IMG/VR virus record: IMGVR_UViG_3300025133_000158
Span: 1-50,893 of that record
Strand: one strand, 5' to 3'
Length of the DNA stretch: 50,893 bases
Source of the DNA: a virus
Made by a program: the position numbers and the translations under genes. This document shows, piece after piece, positions 25,613 to 36,546 of this stretch (positions are counted from its first letter, which is position 1; the number at the start of each line of letters is the position of its first letter). The notes under the pieces are model-generated. The model was not told where the DNA came from. It ran no database searches and saw nothing but the letters and a program-made list of their open reading frames with translations.

Positions 25613-26551
25613 ATGGCTACTAATAAGTTTTTTAGACATCAAGTAAAGTCGGAACAAAATCTTGTAGAAGATTTAACGATAGAAAGTATTAGAATGTACG
25701 GGCATGATGTTATTTACATTCCTAGAACACTTGTTAATCGTGATTTTCTTTTTGGTGAAGATACCATTTCAAACTTTCAGCAGGGTATTAATGTTGAAAT
25801 GTATATTGCCAGTATTGATGGGTTTGAGGGTGAAGGGGATTTTGCTTCAAAATTCGGTATTCAAATAAAAGACACTGTAGATTTTGTTGTATCTAAAAAA
25901 GTATTTGAAAGAGTATTATCTCACGATTCCAAAGTAAATAGACCTAGAGAAGGTGATTTAATTTATCTTCCACTGTCAAAGGGTTTGTTTGAAATTAAAT
26001 TTGTTGAACATGAAAACCCATTCTATCAATTAGGTAAATTATACACATATAAACTTTCTTGTGAACTCTTTGAATATAGTGAAGAAGACTTTACTACTGG
26101 ATTCACAGACATTGATAAGATTGTAGAAATTTCAGAAGATGTCGCATTCAACATTTATGTTACTGGCGGATTTACTTCGGATTATAGTGTAGGTGAATAT
26201 GTTTATCAGGGAACTGCTGGATTTGGACCAAACGGTGTTAGTGCAACTTGGTATGCAACTGTTCTAAATTGGGCAACTGCTGGAACAGCAGGACCTTCTG
26301 GTGCTGGATATAAATTACTTACAGTTGCAGGACCTTCTGGTGCAACAGGATTTGTTACAGGAGTTGGTCTTACTGCTGGAGTTAGTGGTGCAAGTTCTGG
26401 TACATTCTACTATGCAGGAAATACATTAGACCCAGCGATACGAACAGTTGTTATTGCAGATGCTTATGACGATTCTGATGATTTAGAAATGCGCGCAGAT
26501 TCAATATTTGACTTTACTGAAACTGACCCGTTCTCGGAAGGTAATATTTAA
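25613..26551 (+). CDS. 14: Neck protein gp14, with a Gly-rich insertion
   Basis: 312 residues (T4: 256). Conserved blocks: NKFFRHQVKSEQNLVEDLTI, MYGHDVIYIPRTLVNRDFLF, FGIQIKDTVDFVVSKKVFER, and PREGDLIYLPLSKGLFEIKF. The C-terminal part around residues 180-285 carries a Gly/Ser/Thr-rich insertion (YSVGEYVYQG, then GPSGATGFVTGVGLTAGVSG) of the same style as the beta modules in gp8 and the 732-residue protein, before a typical acidic tail (DSIFDFTETDPFSEGNI). It forms the neck with gp13. Overlaps gene 15 by one base. Confidence 0.9.
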   Translation: MATNKFFRHQVKSEQNLVEDLTIESIRMYGHDVIYIPRTLVNRDFLFGEDTISNFQQGINVEMYIASIDGFEGEGDFASKFGIQIKDTVDFVVSKKVFERVLSHDSKVNRPREGDLIYLPLSKGLFEIKFVEHENPFYQLGKLYTYKLSCELFEYSEEDFTTGFTDIDKIVEISEDVAFNIYVTGGFTSDYSVGEYVYQGTAGFGPNGVSATWYATVLNWATAGTAGPSGAGYKLLTVAGPSGATGFVTGVGLTAGVSGASSGTFYYAGNTLDPAIRTVVIADAYDDSDDLEMRADSIFDFTETDPFSEGNI

Positions 26552-27381
26552 TGTTTACAACATTCTATCATAATTCAGTAAGAAATGTAGTGGTTGCTTT
26601 TGGTTCACTTTTTAATGACATCTATGTGACTAGAAAGAATGCAGATGGTTCTACAAAAGAACAAATTAGAGTTCCAATTGCATACGGTCCAAAAGAAAAA
26701 TTTATTAGAAGAATTTATGAATCTAGTTCGATTTCTGATGGAGCGAAAGTGTCGATGACATTACCTCGTTTGGGATTTGAATTGACATCTATGGATTATG
26801 ATTCAGCAAGAAAAAAAAATACAATGAACAAGAGATTTTTGAGTGATGACACTGGTGTTACTAGTACATCATTTGATTATGCAGAAGTGCCTTATAATTT
26901 CTCTTTTAGGTTGTCTGCTTTTGTTCGACACATGGACGATGGTCTTCAAATTGTAGAGCAAATTTTACCATACTTTACACCAGAATTTAATGTCACTATC
27001 AACATGAATAGTTTACACCAAAGTATAGATGTTCCTGTTATATTACAATCCTCTTCAATCACAGAAGATTATGAAGGGGATTTTGATGCAAGAAGAAATA
27101 TTAATTTTGATTTTGAATTTATGGCAAAATCTTTTGTGTATGGTCCAATTAAAACATCGAAGATAATTAAAACAGTGAATACTACATTCTGGGATTCCGA
27201 AGACTTTACTGGAAGTGGTGGACTTTCTGGTGCTACTGGTGCATTGTCTACTATCCAAACTTATGTTACTGGGCCTTCTGGAGCAGACTCTGCAATCGAT
27301 GATTATAGTTCTGATAATATCAAGTGGGTGTTCGGTGCATCTATGGACCACGCGGGTAATACATATAATACAAACCCATAG
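26551..27381 (+). CDS. 15: Tail terminator / proximal sheath stabiliser gp15
   Basis: 276 residues against 272 in T4. MFTTFYHNSVRNVVVAFGSL FNDIYVTRK, VPIAYGPKEKFIRRIYE, LPRLGFELTSMDYDSARKKN, YNFSFRLSAFVRHMDDGLQI VEQILPYFTPEFNVTIN are family hallmarks. gp15 forms the hexameric ring that ends the tail tube and sheath and docks onto the neck. The C-terminal 40 residues (SGGLSGATGALSTIQTYVTG) are Gly-rich and less conserved. Confidence 0.93.
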   Translation: MFTTFYHNSVRNVVVAFGSLFNDIYVTRKNADGSTKEQIRVPIAYGPKEKFIRRIYESSSISDGAKVSMTLPRLGFELTSMDYDSARKKNTMNKRFLSDDTGVTSTSFDYAEVPYNFSFRLSAFVRHMDDGLQIVEQILPYFTPEFNVTINMNSLHQSIDVPVILQSSSITEDYEGDFDARRNINFDFEFMAKSFVYGPIKTSKIIKTVNTTFWDSEDFTGSGGLSGATGALSTIQTYVTGPSGADSAIDDYSSDNIKWVFGASMDHAGNTYNTNP

Positions 27382-27391
27382 GAAACAAACA

Positions 27392-27847
27392 ATGAAAACT
27401 TTTAAACAACATTTAAACGAGCAATTATTACAACCAATATTTGCACCGGCGTATCACAAACAATCTAATATAGATTCTAGTGGAAGATTTATTAAGATTA
27501 TGTCCGATGGTTCAACAACACCATACACTTTAAATGATGCTCCTAATAAAATGGATGTTCATAATTTGATTGATAGTATTATTGAAAGGATTGTAAAAAA
27601 ACGCGCACCGTGGTTTGGCGAACCAGGGCCAAGCCATTTTAAAAAAATGAAAAAGGATGTTCAAGATTTGATTGATGGTGGAAAAGTTCATACAGACCCC
27701 AATTATAATGCGTGGATGTTAGAAGCATTAAAAGACGCACTTCATCAATTCGAGCAAATTGAATGGATGTTGAATGTACCAGATGTACCAGAAGGCGAAC
27801 AAGTCGATGACTTTGGGGGCTTTGGGATAGGTGGTGGTGGAATTTGA
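27392..27847 (+). CDS. Putative capsid-targeted internal protein (leader ending LNE)
   Basis: 151 residues. I start it at the ATG at 27392 (GGAAACAAACA upstream); the frame extends upstream only inside gene 15. The first ten residues MKTFKQHLNE look like the capsid-targeting leaders of T4 internal proteins (MKTYQEFIAE in IPIII), ending at an (L/I)xE site for the prohead protease and followed by Gln. The mature part would hold a helical domain (MDVHNLIDSIIERIVKKRAP, HFKKMKKDVQDLIDGGK, MLEALKDALHQFEQIEWMLN) and a Gly tail (DDFGGFGIGGGGI). No known domain is apparent. It sits between gp15 and the terminase genes, where T4 has nothing of the kind. Confidence 0.75.
   Translation: MKTFKQHLNEQLLQPIFAPAYHKQSNIDSSGRFIKIMSDGSTTPYTLNDAPNKMDVHNLIDSIIERIVKKRAPWFGEPGPSHFKKMKKDVQDLIDGGKVHTDPNYNAWMLEALKDALHQFEQIEWMLNVPDVPEGEQVDDFGGFGIGGGGI
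27393..27420 (+). repeat. 28-base direct repeat, copy 1
   Basis: Exact match to 27845-27872. It begins at the TG of the ATG start of the putative internal protein and covers the coding sequence for its KTFKQHLN leader. Exact identity over 28 bases within 450 bases suggests recent duplication or selection at the leader. Confidence 0.95.
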
Positions 27848-27965
27848 AAACTTTTAAACAACATTTAAACGATTGGGCAACAAGTCTTCGGCTGAATGCT
27901 CTCGAAAGGTTTAGACAACGAATAAGAAGCGGAATTATTGATGTATTACAACCAGAGGAATTATA

Positions 27966-27966
<1 letters not shown>
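27844..27966 (+). CDS. Forty-residue peptide sharing the same leader, TTG start
   Basis: A 40-codon frame starting at TTG 27844, which overlaps the upstream stop as TTGA, and ending in the TAATG that also starts gene 16. The product begins MKTFKQHLND and continues WATSLRLNALERFRQRIRSG to a final QPEEL, a basic amphipathic helix. The eight leader residues after the start match the preceding gene exactly, but the site residue is Asp rather than Glu, so protease cleavage may be lost. The tight fit between two genes and the repeat support a real translated peptide or a remnant of a duplicated cargo gene. Confidence 0.5.
27845..27872 (+). repeat. 28-base direct repeat, copy 2
   Basis: Exact copy of 27393-27420, positioned identically relative to the start codon (TTG here, ATG in copy 1). 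Sequence diverges directly after the repeat. Confidence 0.95.
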
Positions 27967-30102
<2,136 letters not shown>

Positions 30103-30156
30103 ATGAAATACCGAAAAATGATATATATTTTAAGAAAACACATATAGTGTAATAGA

Positions 30157-30165
30157 TATATAACA
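30157..30165 (+). promoter_or_regulatory. Possible variant late promoter TATATAACA before gene 18
   Basis: The 82-base gap before the sheath gene must carry a promoter if the gene is separately expressed, but has no TATAAATA. TATATAACA lies 19 bases before the ATG, and the same nine bases occur before gene 23. AATAGATA (two mismatches to consensus) overlaps it. A strong AAGGAG ribosome site follows. Confidence 0.35.
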
Positions 30166-30184
30166 GTCTTCAAGGAGAATTAAC

Positions 30185-32149
30185 ATGGCATTTAGAGTAA
30201 GTCCCGGCGTAACAGTCACGGAAAAAGACTTCACAAACATTGTACCCGCTGTATCCACAACTCGCGGAGGATACGCAGGTCAATTTAATTGGGGTCCAAT
30301 TGAACAAAGAGTTCTAATAACTAGTGAAAACGAACTAGTCGAACTTTTCCATAAACCAGATGCAGATAACTATAAAGGATGGCTTGCCGCGGCGAACTTC
30401 CTTGGATATGGTGGTTCACTCACCGTTGTACGATGCACAAACAGTACCGCAACAAACTCTCATTTTGGCGGCACCACTGGTATTCTTATCAAAAACTCAG
30501 ACACTTATGAAGCAGGTCAAGCCTCAAACACAGGTTTATACACTGCCGGTGCTGGATTCTTTCATGCAAAATATGCCGGTAGTAAGGGAGATAGTCTAAG
30601 AGTTGCAATCGTAGACTTTGGTGCAACAGGAAGTAGTCAGGGAATGCGTGGTGCTGATTTTAGTACTAGTAATACTGCCGCAGTTGGTGCGACACAAGTT
30701 TTTGCAGGACACACAGGAAATACTTCGGATGGTGTAACTTTCGCGATTGTCGGTGATGTTATAAAAATAGGTGGCATAAATAAAACATTTACAGTTTCCA
30801 CCGTTACCACAGGTACAGCAGGACTTACTTTAGGATTTAGTCCTGCACTTACAAGTGAACTTGGTTCTGGTAGTACAGGACACTGGGAGTTTGCATATAA
30901 ATCATATGCGGAACGAACTTCAACTTCTACAAACTTAGATTTTGTTGGTGGTACTGCTGACCAGTTTAGCATCATTGTCATTGATGAAAATGGTAAATTT
31001 AGTGGTGTAACTGGTTCTGTTCTTGAAGTATATAACAATGTGTCTAAAGCAATTGATGCAAAAGATGGTGATGGAAACTCGAACTACTATGTTACCAGAA
31101 TTAATCAAGGTTCTAAATATGTTTGGATTGGAAATACTATAGTTACAACCGCTGGAGGAAACTCTTCCGCTGGAATCACATTTGGAGATGCAGCGAAAAC
31201 ATTTAATTTTGCAACTAGAGCATATTACTCTGGTGGGTCTGGTGCATATTCTTCAAGTTCAACCAATGCAAACAAATTAACCGCATATAACGAACTTAAA
31301 GACCCCGACACAGTAGATATTTCACTACTAATTTCTGGTGATGCTGATGCATCACTTTCGGGTGAAATCGTTGACATTGCAGATGCTCGTAAAGACTGTG
31401 TGGCATTCGTTTCGCCAGAATATGCAGATGTTGTAACAGAAACAACTACTTCTACACAAGTTTCAAATGTAGTAGAGTATCGTGATGGCCAACTTAACAA
31501 GAACAGTTCTTATGCATTCTTGGACAGTGGTTGGAAGTATCAATATGACCGATACAACGATACACTACGGTGGGTGCCACTGAACGGTGATATGGCGGGA
31601 CTCTGTGCAAGAACAGATAATGTCAACGACCCTTGGTTCTCTCCCGCAGGTTTCAATCGTGGACAGATTCGTGGTGCAGTAAAACTTGCATTGAATCCAA
31701 CCGATGAAGCACATCGTGATGAACTTTACAAGAACGGAGTTAATCCTGTAGTTGCATTCCCCGGTGAAGGGACAATCCTTTTCGGTGATAAGACACTACA
31801 AAGTAAGGGAAGTGCGTTTGACAGAATCAATGTTAGACGACTCTTTATTGTTCTTGAAAAAGCAATTGCAACTGCATCAAAATTCCAACTCTTTGAACAA
31901 AATGATTCATTTACAAGAGCCCAATTTAAGAATATGATTGAACCATTCTTGAGAGATATTCAAGGACGAAGGGGAATTACTGACTTCAAGGTTGTTTGTG
32001 ATACTACTAACAACACTTCTGTTGTAATTGATTCTAACAAATTTGTTGCAGACATCTTCGTAAAACCAACTCGTTCTATTAATTTCATCCAACTAAACTT
32101 CGTTGCTACTCGTTCGGGTGTAGATTTTAGTGAAGTTGCGGGTGGTTAA
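30185..32149 (+). CDS. 18: Tail sheath protein gp18
   Basis: 654 residues, close to T4 gp18 (659). Start MAFRVSPGVTVTEKDFTNIV with GGYAGQFNWGPIEQRVLITS is typical; the C-terminal domain (GLCARTDNVNDPWFSPAGFN RGQIRG, then AFDRINVRRLFIVLEKAIAT and FLRDIQGRRGITDFKVVCD) is the strongly conserved sheath core shared with type VI and pyocin sheaths. The middle, about residues 100-340, is a Gly/Thr-rich surface region. The subunit polymerises around the gp19 tube and contracts on infection. Codons look well adapted and the ribosome site is strong, as expected for an abundant protein. Confidence 0.96.
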   Translation: MAFRVSPGVTVTEKDFTNIVPAVSTTRGGYAGQFNWGPIEQRVLITSENELVELFHKPDADNYKGWLAAANFLGYGGSLTVVRCTNSTATNSHFGGTTGILIKNSDTYEAGQASNTGLYTAGAGFFHAKYAGSKGDSLRVAIVDFGATGSSQGMRGADFSTSNTAAVGATQVFAGHTGNTSDGVTFAIVGDVIKIGGINKTFTVSTVTTGTAGLTLGFSPALTSELGSGSTGHWEFAYKSYAERTSTSTNLDFVGGTADQFSIIVIDENGKFSGVTGSVLEVYNNVSKAIDAKDGDGNSNYYVTRINQGSKYVWIGNTIVTTAGGNSSAGITFGDAAKTFNFATRAYYSGGSGAYSSSSTNANKLTAYNELKDPDTVDISLLISGDADASLSGEIVDIADARKDCVAFVSPEYADVVTETTTSTQVSNVVEYRDGQLNKNSSYAFLDSGWKYQYDRYNDTLRWVPLNGDMAGLCARTDNVNDPWFSPAGFNRGQIRGAVKLALNPTDEAHRDELYKNGVNPVVAFPGEGTILFGDKTLQSKGSAFDRINVRRLFIVLEKAIATASKFQLFEQNDSFTRAQFKNMIEPFLRDIQGRRGITDFKVVCDTTNNTSVVIDSNKFVADIFVKPTRSINFIQLNFVATRSGVDFSEVAGG

Positions 32150-32159
32150 CAAAAAGTCT

Positions 32160-32167
32160 TATAGATA
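32160..32167 (+). promoter_or_regulatory. Late promoter candidate TATAGATA before gene 19
   Basis: One mismatch to TATAAATA, placed 18 bases before the ATG of the tube gene, a spacing like that of the exact promoters before genes 25 and 46271. GAAGGA follows as ribosome site. Confidence 0.5.
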
Positions 32168-32185
32168 TTAAAGAAGGAACACTAA

Positions 32186-32776
32186 ATGAATATTAACGAT
32201 TTCAAAAACAATCTAAAGGCTGGCGGCGTTCGTCCTAATCTCTTTAGAGTAAACGGTCCTATCGGACCAACAGGAACAGACGCTTCTGGTTCTTTTCTTA
32301 TCAGAACTGCTTCCTTACCAGCAACAAATCTCAGTACTATATTAGTGCCATTTAGGGGAAGACAATTAAAATTACCTGGAAATAGAACTTTTGATGATTG
32401 GACTTTAACAGTTATTAGTGATGGTGAATTTAATCTGAGAACAAAGTTTGAAAAGTGGATGGAAGCAATCAACTCAACAATTGGTAATGTTGCAGAACAA
32501 GCACACGACCTTACACAAGGAAGTTCTTTGAGTAGTGGATTGTTTCCAACTTGGAGTGTGGACCAACTAGATAGGCAAAACAACGCTGTCAAAACATATT
32601 CATTCTTCCATTGTTTCCCCACAGTAATTAGTGATATGGCATTAGACGCTGATGCCAGTGATACATTGTCAGACTTCACTGTAACTATGTCTTACAGTTA
32701 CTTCTTGACAAGTGATGCTCCAGATGTCAGTCTTACAGAATCAGTTGATGTAGGTGGTGTCGGAGAAGCCGGTTAA
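32186..32776 (+). CDS. 19: Tail tube protein gp19
   Basis: 196 residues (T4: 163). Features are MNINDFKNNLKAGGVRPNLF at the N-terminus, then IRTASLPATNLSTILVPFRG RQLKLPGNRTFDDWTLTVIS and FEKWMEAINST, which are classic tube-protein motifs, and a C-terminal strand block VTMSYSYFLTSDAP. Hexameric rings of gp19 form the inner tube through which DNA passes. It directly follows the sheath gene and has a candidate late promoter of its own. The Cys-containing FFHCFPTVISDMALDADASD part is also family-typical. Confidence 0.94.
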   Translation: MNINDFKNNLKAGGVRPNLFRVNGPIGPTGTDASGSFLIRTASLPATNLSTILVPFRGRQLKLPGNRTFDDWTLTVISDGEFNLRTKFEKWMEAINSTIGNVAEQAHDLTQGSSLSSGLFPTWSVDQLDRQNNAVKTYSFFHCFPTVISDMALDADASDTLSDFTVTMSYSYFLTSDAPDVSLTESVDVGGVGEAG

Positions 32777-32805
32777 TTCGGTAATATATAAAATGAGGAC
32801 TTATT

Positions 32806-34323
32806 ATGCCAGAACTGTTTGGATTTAAATTCGGGAAATCAAAAAAACCTGAAGAACCCACTAAATTAAAATCTTTTGTATCCCCTGACTATGATGACGG
32901 CGCGACCGAAGTTGTAGCGGGGGGTTTTTATGGGTCTTATGTAGACCTAGAAGGTGATATTAAAAGTGAGGTAGGGTTTATTAACCACTATCGAACTATG
33001 GTTCTTCAACCAGAAATTGAACAAGCGGTCGAAGATATATGTAATGATGCCATTGTGTTTGACGAGTATAGAACTCCTGTCAAATTAGTCATGGACCACT
33101 ACAACCAACCAGATTCAATTAAAGATAAAATATATGAAGAATTCGATAATGTTCTTTCTTTATTAAATTTTAATAACAAAGCATATGAGATTTTCAAAAA
33201 GTGGTTTATTGATGGTAGATTATATTTTCACATTATAACTGATGATAAAAATGGGGCAAAAGGAATAACTGAACTTAGACCCATCGACCCAACTAAAATA
33301 AGAAAAATTCGTGAGGTTGTTAAAGAAAGAAACAAAGATGGCGTAGAAGTCATCAAAGAAGTCAAAGAATTTTATATGTACCAGAAAACTCCAGTTGGTG
33401 GTTCATCCTCATACACCTATGGAAATTATGCTGAACAGGGAGTAAAAATATCCCCAGATGCTATCTGTTATGTAAATTCGGGTTTGATGGATGGTGGAAA
33501 GAAGAGAGTAATTGGACATCTTCATAAAGCAATCAAACCTCTTAACCAACTTAGAATGATTGAAGATGCTGTGGTTATCTACCGCATATCTCGCGCACCC
33601 GAACGAAGAATCTTCTATATTGATGTTGGTAACTTACCAAAGAATAAAGCAGAACAATATCTCAAAGATATTATGAATCGTTATCGCAATAAACTTGTAT
33701 ATGATGCAAACACTGGTGAAATTAAAGACGATAAACGCCACATGTCCATGCTTGAAGATTATTGGTTGCCAAGACGAGAGGGTGGACGAGGAACTGAAAT
33801 TACTACTCTTGATGGTGGACAAAATCTTGGCGAAATGGAAGATGTAGAATATTTCCAAAAGAAACTTTATCGGGCTCTTCATGTACCAACTTCTAGATTG
33901 GATGCTGAAAATGGATTTAACATGGGAAGAAGTGCAGAGATAACTCGCGATGAATTAAAGTTCTTTAAATTTATTGAAAGACTTAGAAAGAAATTTGGTG
34001 GTGTATTTCTAGAGTTGTTGAAAACACAACTCATAATGAAAAATATTATTACTCCTGCCGATTGGCAAGAATTTTCTCAAACAGTATATCTTGAATATGC
34101 TAAAGATTCTTATTTTACAGAACTCAAAGATTCTGAAATTATTAAAGAAAGAATGGAAGTATTAAGAGAGGTAAATGAATACATAGGTAGGTACTACTCT
34201 ATAGAATGGATAAGAAGAAACATACTAAAACAAACGGAAGAAGAAATTTCCGAAATGGACAAACAAATGTCAGACGAAAAGGCAAAAGGTTTGCACGATG
34301 ACGGAGATGACGAAGGATTTTAA
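32806..34323 (+). CDS. 20: Portal protein gp20
   Basis: 505 residues (T4: 524). Conserved: SYVDLEGDIKSEVGFINHYR, EQAVEDICNDAIVFDE, KWFIDGRLYFHIITDDK, GITELRPIDPTKIRKIREV, DAVVIYRISRAPERRIFYID VGNLPKNKAEQY, and RALHVPTSRLDAENGFNMGR. gp20 forms the dodecameric ring at the unique head vertex, nucleating head assembly and serving as the DNA gate. An AT-rich element (TATAAAAT) lies 11 bases upstream of the start, but is a poor match to the late consensus. The next gene begins at the base after the stop. Confidence 0.96.
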   Translation: MPELFGFKFGKSKKPEEPTKLKSFVSPDYDDGATEVVAGGFYGSYVDLEGDIKSEVGFINHYRTMVLQPEIEQAVEDICNDAIVFDEYRTPVKLVMDHYNQPDSIKDKIYEEFDNVLSLLNFNNKAYEIFKKWFIDGRLYFHIITDDKNGAKGITELRPIDPTKIRKIREVVKERNKDGVEVIKEVKEFYMYQKTPVGGSSSYTYGNYAEQGVKISPDAICYVNSGLMDGGKKRVIGHLHKAIKPLNQLRMIEDAVVIYRISRAPERRIFYIDVGNLPKNKAEQYLKDIMNRYRNKLVYDANTGEIKDDKRHMSMLEDYWLPRREGGRGTEITTLDGGQNLGEMEDVEYFQKKLYRALHVPTSRLDAENGFNMGRSAEITRDELKFFKFIERLRKKFGGVFLELLKTQLIMKNIITPADWQEFSQTVYLEYAKDSYFTELKDSEIIKERMEVLREVNEYIGRYYSIEWIRRNILKQTEEEISEMDKQMSDEKAKGLHDDGDDEGF

Positions 34324-36300
34324 ATGAAAGATATCGCCAATTATTTAATAGAAAATGATATTCAAGGATTTAATTCTTTCTTCAAACAAAGAATTGCCGA
34401 GAAGACTGTGGGTTTCTTGGATGCAAGAAGAATGGAAATGTCCTTGAAACTAATGGAAGAGGCCAAATGGATTCTTGCTTTTGATTTTAAGTCTGGTGAT
34501 AAAAATAAAGTAATAAAAGATTTAAAAACTAAATTTAAAAAGAATTTCTTGGGTTCTGGTTCTATGGGTAAAGGATTCGATATTAGTTTTAATGGTTCTA
34601 AAAAAGATTTACAAAAAATTAAAACTTATATTGAAAATACCTATAAAAAAGATTTAAATTTAAAATATACGACCTTTATGGCAGAATCTCATGAAAATGG
34701 TGGTATAGACCATAAAGGACAAACCTGTGATGATGCACATCCAGATATGTCGCATGAAGAATGGGAAGAAAAACAACTATCAGAATTAGAATACGGGCTT
34801 AAAGAGTTTTACCAATTGGATGAACGAACATCAGGCCTTCCAAAAGCAACTGCCTTTTCCTTGTTGTTTTCATATGCAGGAAAAGACCACAAGTTTGTTT
34901 CTAAACTCACCGATATTGGTGGCAAATTAGACAGGAAGAAGAAAGAAGTATATTTCGATTTTACTTCTGCGGCTGCAAGAACCAAATTCCGCAAGAAACA
35001 TAAAGATATTATAAAAAGTCTTAGTGAATCCTATCTGTATGAAGCATCTCCAAAAATCAAATACGCAAAGATTGTGAAAGGCATTCGTGATTCACAAGGG
35101 CCATTCTCTGTTGTTGCAATAAAAAATGGTAAGGTTGTTGCTCAAAAGAATTCTATCAAAAATAGTAAAATGCTTCCCATTGAAGTAAATGATATGGCAG
35201 ATGCCCATCCTGGCGCAACCATCTCTATTGAAAGTAAAGGTGGTAAGATTTTGAACACCTTCAAAGAATCCGTTGAACTGGATGAGGGATGGGAAAAAGA
35301 CCTTGATAAATTAGTTGCTAAGAATAAAATGCTTGTGGTCAGAGGACTGAAAAATGGGAAAAATATGCACGAAGGCCCGGCCTTGAAGTCGATGGACAAA
35401 ACAATACAAACAATGTTTGTAAAGTTCAAATGTGACACAGTTGAAATTCTTAGTCAAAACAAAGTCGTTCTTACTATTCTGAAAAAAGATTATCTTAAAA
35501 ATCAACGATTCGGTGGGGACACAAATATCCCTGCGGATAAGAAAACCAAAGGATATATCGAAAGTGGCAGAGCAAAGATTCTAATAAATGTGCCATCTTC
35601 TCTCCATAAGACTGCTCGGTTTGTTGTGGCCAAAAATCCCAACACAGGTAGCAACCAAGACAAAGTAATGATGTTTACCATCAGTGACCCAGACCGTGGT
35701 CGCATCAAGATGTTCTCTTATCATGGTACTCATGTTAGTCACCAAAAGGCAATGGACTTTGCAAAGTTACATAAACTTGTTGCAAGGAAAGATGCAAAGG
35801 GAAGACCTCTCTATGCAAAAGAATCCTATCTGAATGAAGTAAGAACAAGGTCACTTACAAATCCTATGAAACCTGCGGGTAAAACAAGAACATTTGAATT
35901 TCCTGATAACCGAAAAGCCAAACAGTTTGCAAAAGACATCTCAAATTCTGGTGTTGCAACAGGAACGGTTAGTGGAAACAGAGTAATAGATTTTGAAGTG
36001 TTAAAAGGCAGCGACAGAGCGGCACAAAGTACCATTACAAGGTGGTTGCTGAAGAATAAAGGTAAAGAACTAAACGAATCCGTTATAACAAAATTACAAG
36101 AATCATATACCTCCAAAATGCCAGTTGACATAGATATTAACGGAGAAATTATTCATATTACTCCAGATATATCGGAGAATATTATATCTTTACATGATGA
36201 GTTAAATGAAGTTAATCAAATTAAACTTAGACAACTCATCAGTGAAGACTTACAATCTTTTGTTGAAATTAGTAAATTTGCAGAGAAAAGGAACAGTTAA
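34324..36300 (+). CDS. Putative prohead internal polyprotein with serial protease sites
   Basis: 658 residues, starting directly after the portal stop, where T4 has only small core genes 67 and 68. It begins MKDIANYLIE, ending at an (L/I)xE site at residue 10, and carries further sites at LDE167, LYE240, LDE321, LNE505, LNE585, LQE593 and LNE629. Several are introduced alike (SESYLYE, KESVELDE, KESYLNE). The intervals form separate small basic domains: 168-240, 241-321 (81 residues), 322-505, 506-585 (80 residues). Two or three look like small alpha/beta units (FSLLFSYAGKDHKFVSKLTD; RTFEFPDNRKAKQFAKDISN). Scaffold gp22 has the same VELDE block. Most likely a core protein cut by gp21 into several packaged peptides. 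Coding is certain; processing is inference. Confidence 0.8.
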   Translation: MKDIANYLIENDIQGFNSFFKQRIAEKTVGFLDARRMEMSLKLMEEAKWILAFDFKSGDKNKVIKDLKTKFKKNFLGSGSMGKGFDISFNGSKKDLQKIKTYIENTYKKDLNLKYTTFMAESHENGGIDHKGQTCDDAHPDMSHEEWEEKQLSELEYGLKEFYQLDERTSGLPKATAFSLLFSYAGKDHKFVSKLTDIGGKLDRKKKEVYFDFTSAAARTKFRKKHKDIIKSLSESYLYEASPKIKYAKIVKGIRDSQGPFSVVAIKNGKVVAQKNSIKNSKMLPIEVNDMADAHPGATISIESKGGKILNTFKESVELDEGWEKDLDKLVAKNKMLVVRGLKNGKNMHEGPALKSMDKTIQTMFVKFKCDTVEILSQNKVVLTILKKDYLKNQRFGGDTNIPADKKTKGYIESGRAKILINVPSSLHKTARFVVAKNPNTGSNQDKVMMFTISDPDRGRIKMFSYHGTHVSHQKAMDFAKLHKLVARKDAKGRPLYAKESYLNEVRTRSLTNPMKPAGKTRTFEFPDNRKAKQFAKDISNSGVATGTVSGNRVIDFEVLKGSDRAAQSTITRWLLKNKGKELNESVITKLQESYTSKMPVDIDINGEIIHITPDISENIISLHDELNEVNQIKLRQLISEDLQSFVEISKFAEKRNS

Positions 36301-36546
36301 ATGAATACAGAAAAAATAATCAAAGATATTTTCTTTGGAAATCTTCACGAAGCAAAAGATGATATAGCATCATTACTTCTTCAAAAGGTTGGATATGCTT
36401 TAGAAGAAAAGAAGAAACGACTTGACCCTGTTGGAGAAGGTGATGATGATATCGATAACGATGGTGATTCTGATGAATCAGATGAATATCTAAGAAATCG
36501 TAGAAAGAAAATTAGTAAGGCAGTGAAAGAACGATACTATAGATGA
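36301..36546 (+). CDS. 67: Prohead core protein, gp67-like
   Basis: 81 residues, matching T4 gp67 (80) in length, position after the portal, and design: an N-terminal amphipathic helix, a protease-type site (NLHE at 14-17, followed by Ala), a central LLLQKVGYALEEKKK helix, and an acidic stretch GEGDDDIDNDGDSDESDE. Unlike T4 it ends in a basic helix (RKKISKAVKERYYR). T4 gp67 is needed for correct head shape and is cut by gp21. The stop overlaps the next start by ATGA. Confidence 0.65.
   Translation: MNTEKIIKDIFFGNLHEAKDDIASLLLQKVGYALEEKKKRLDPVGEGDDDIDNDGDSDESDEYLRNRRKKISKAVKERYYR

Noticed and set aside
32182-32679. Minus-strand 165-codon frame opposite gene 19
   Set aside because: Gene 19 on the plus strand is certain; the antisense frame has no start signals or motifs.
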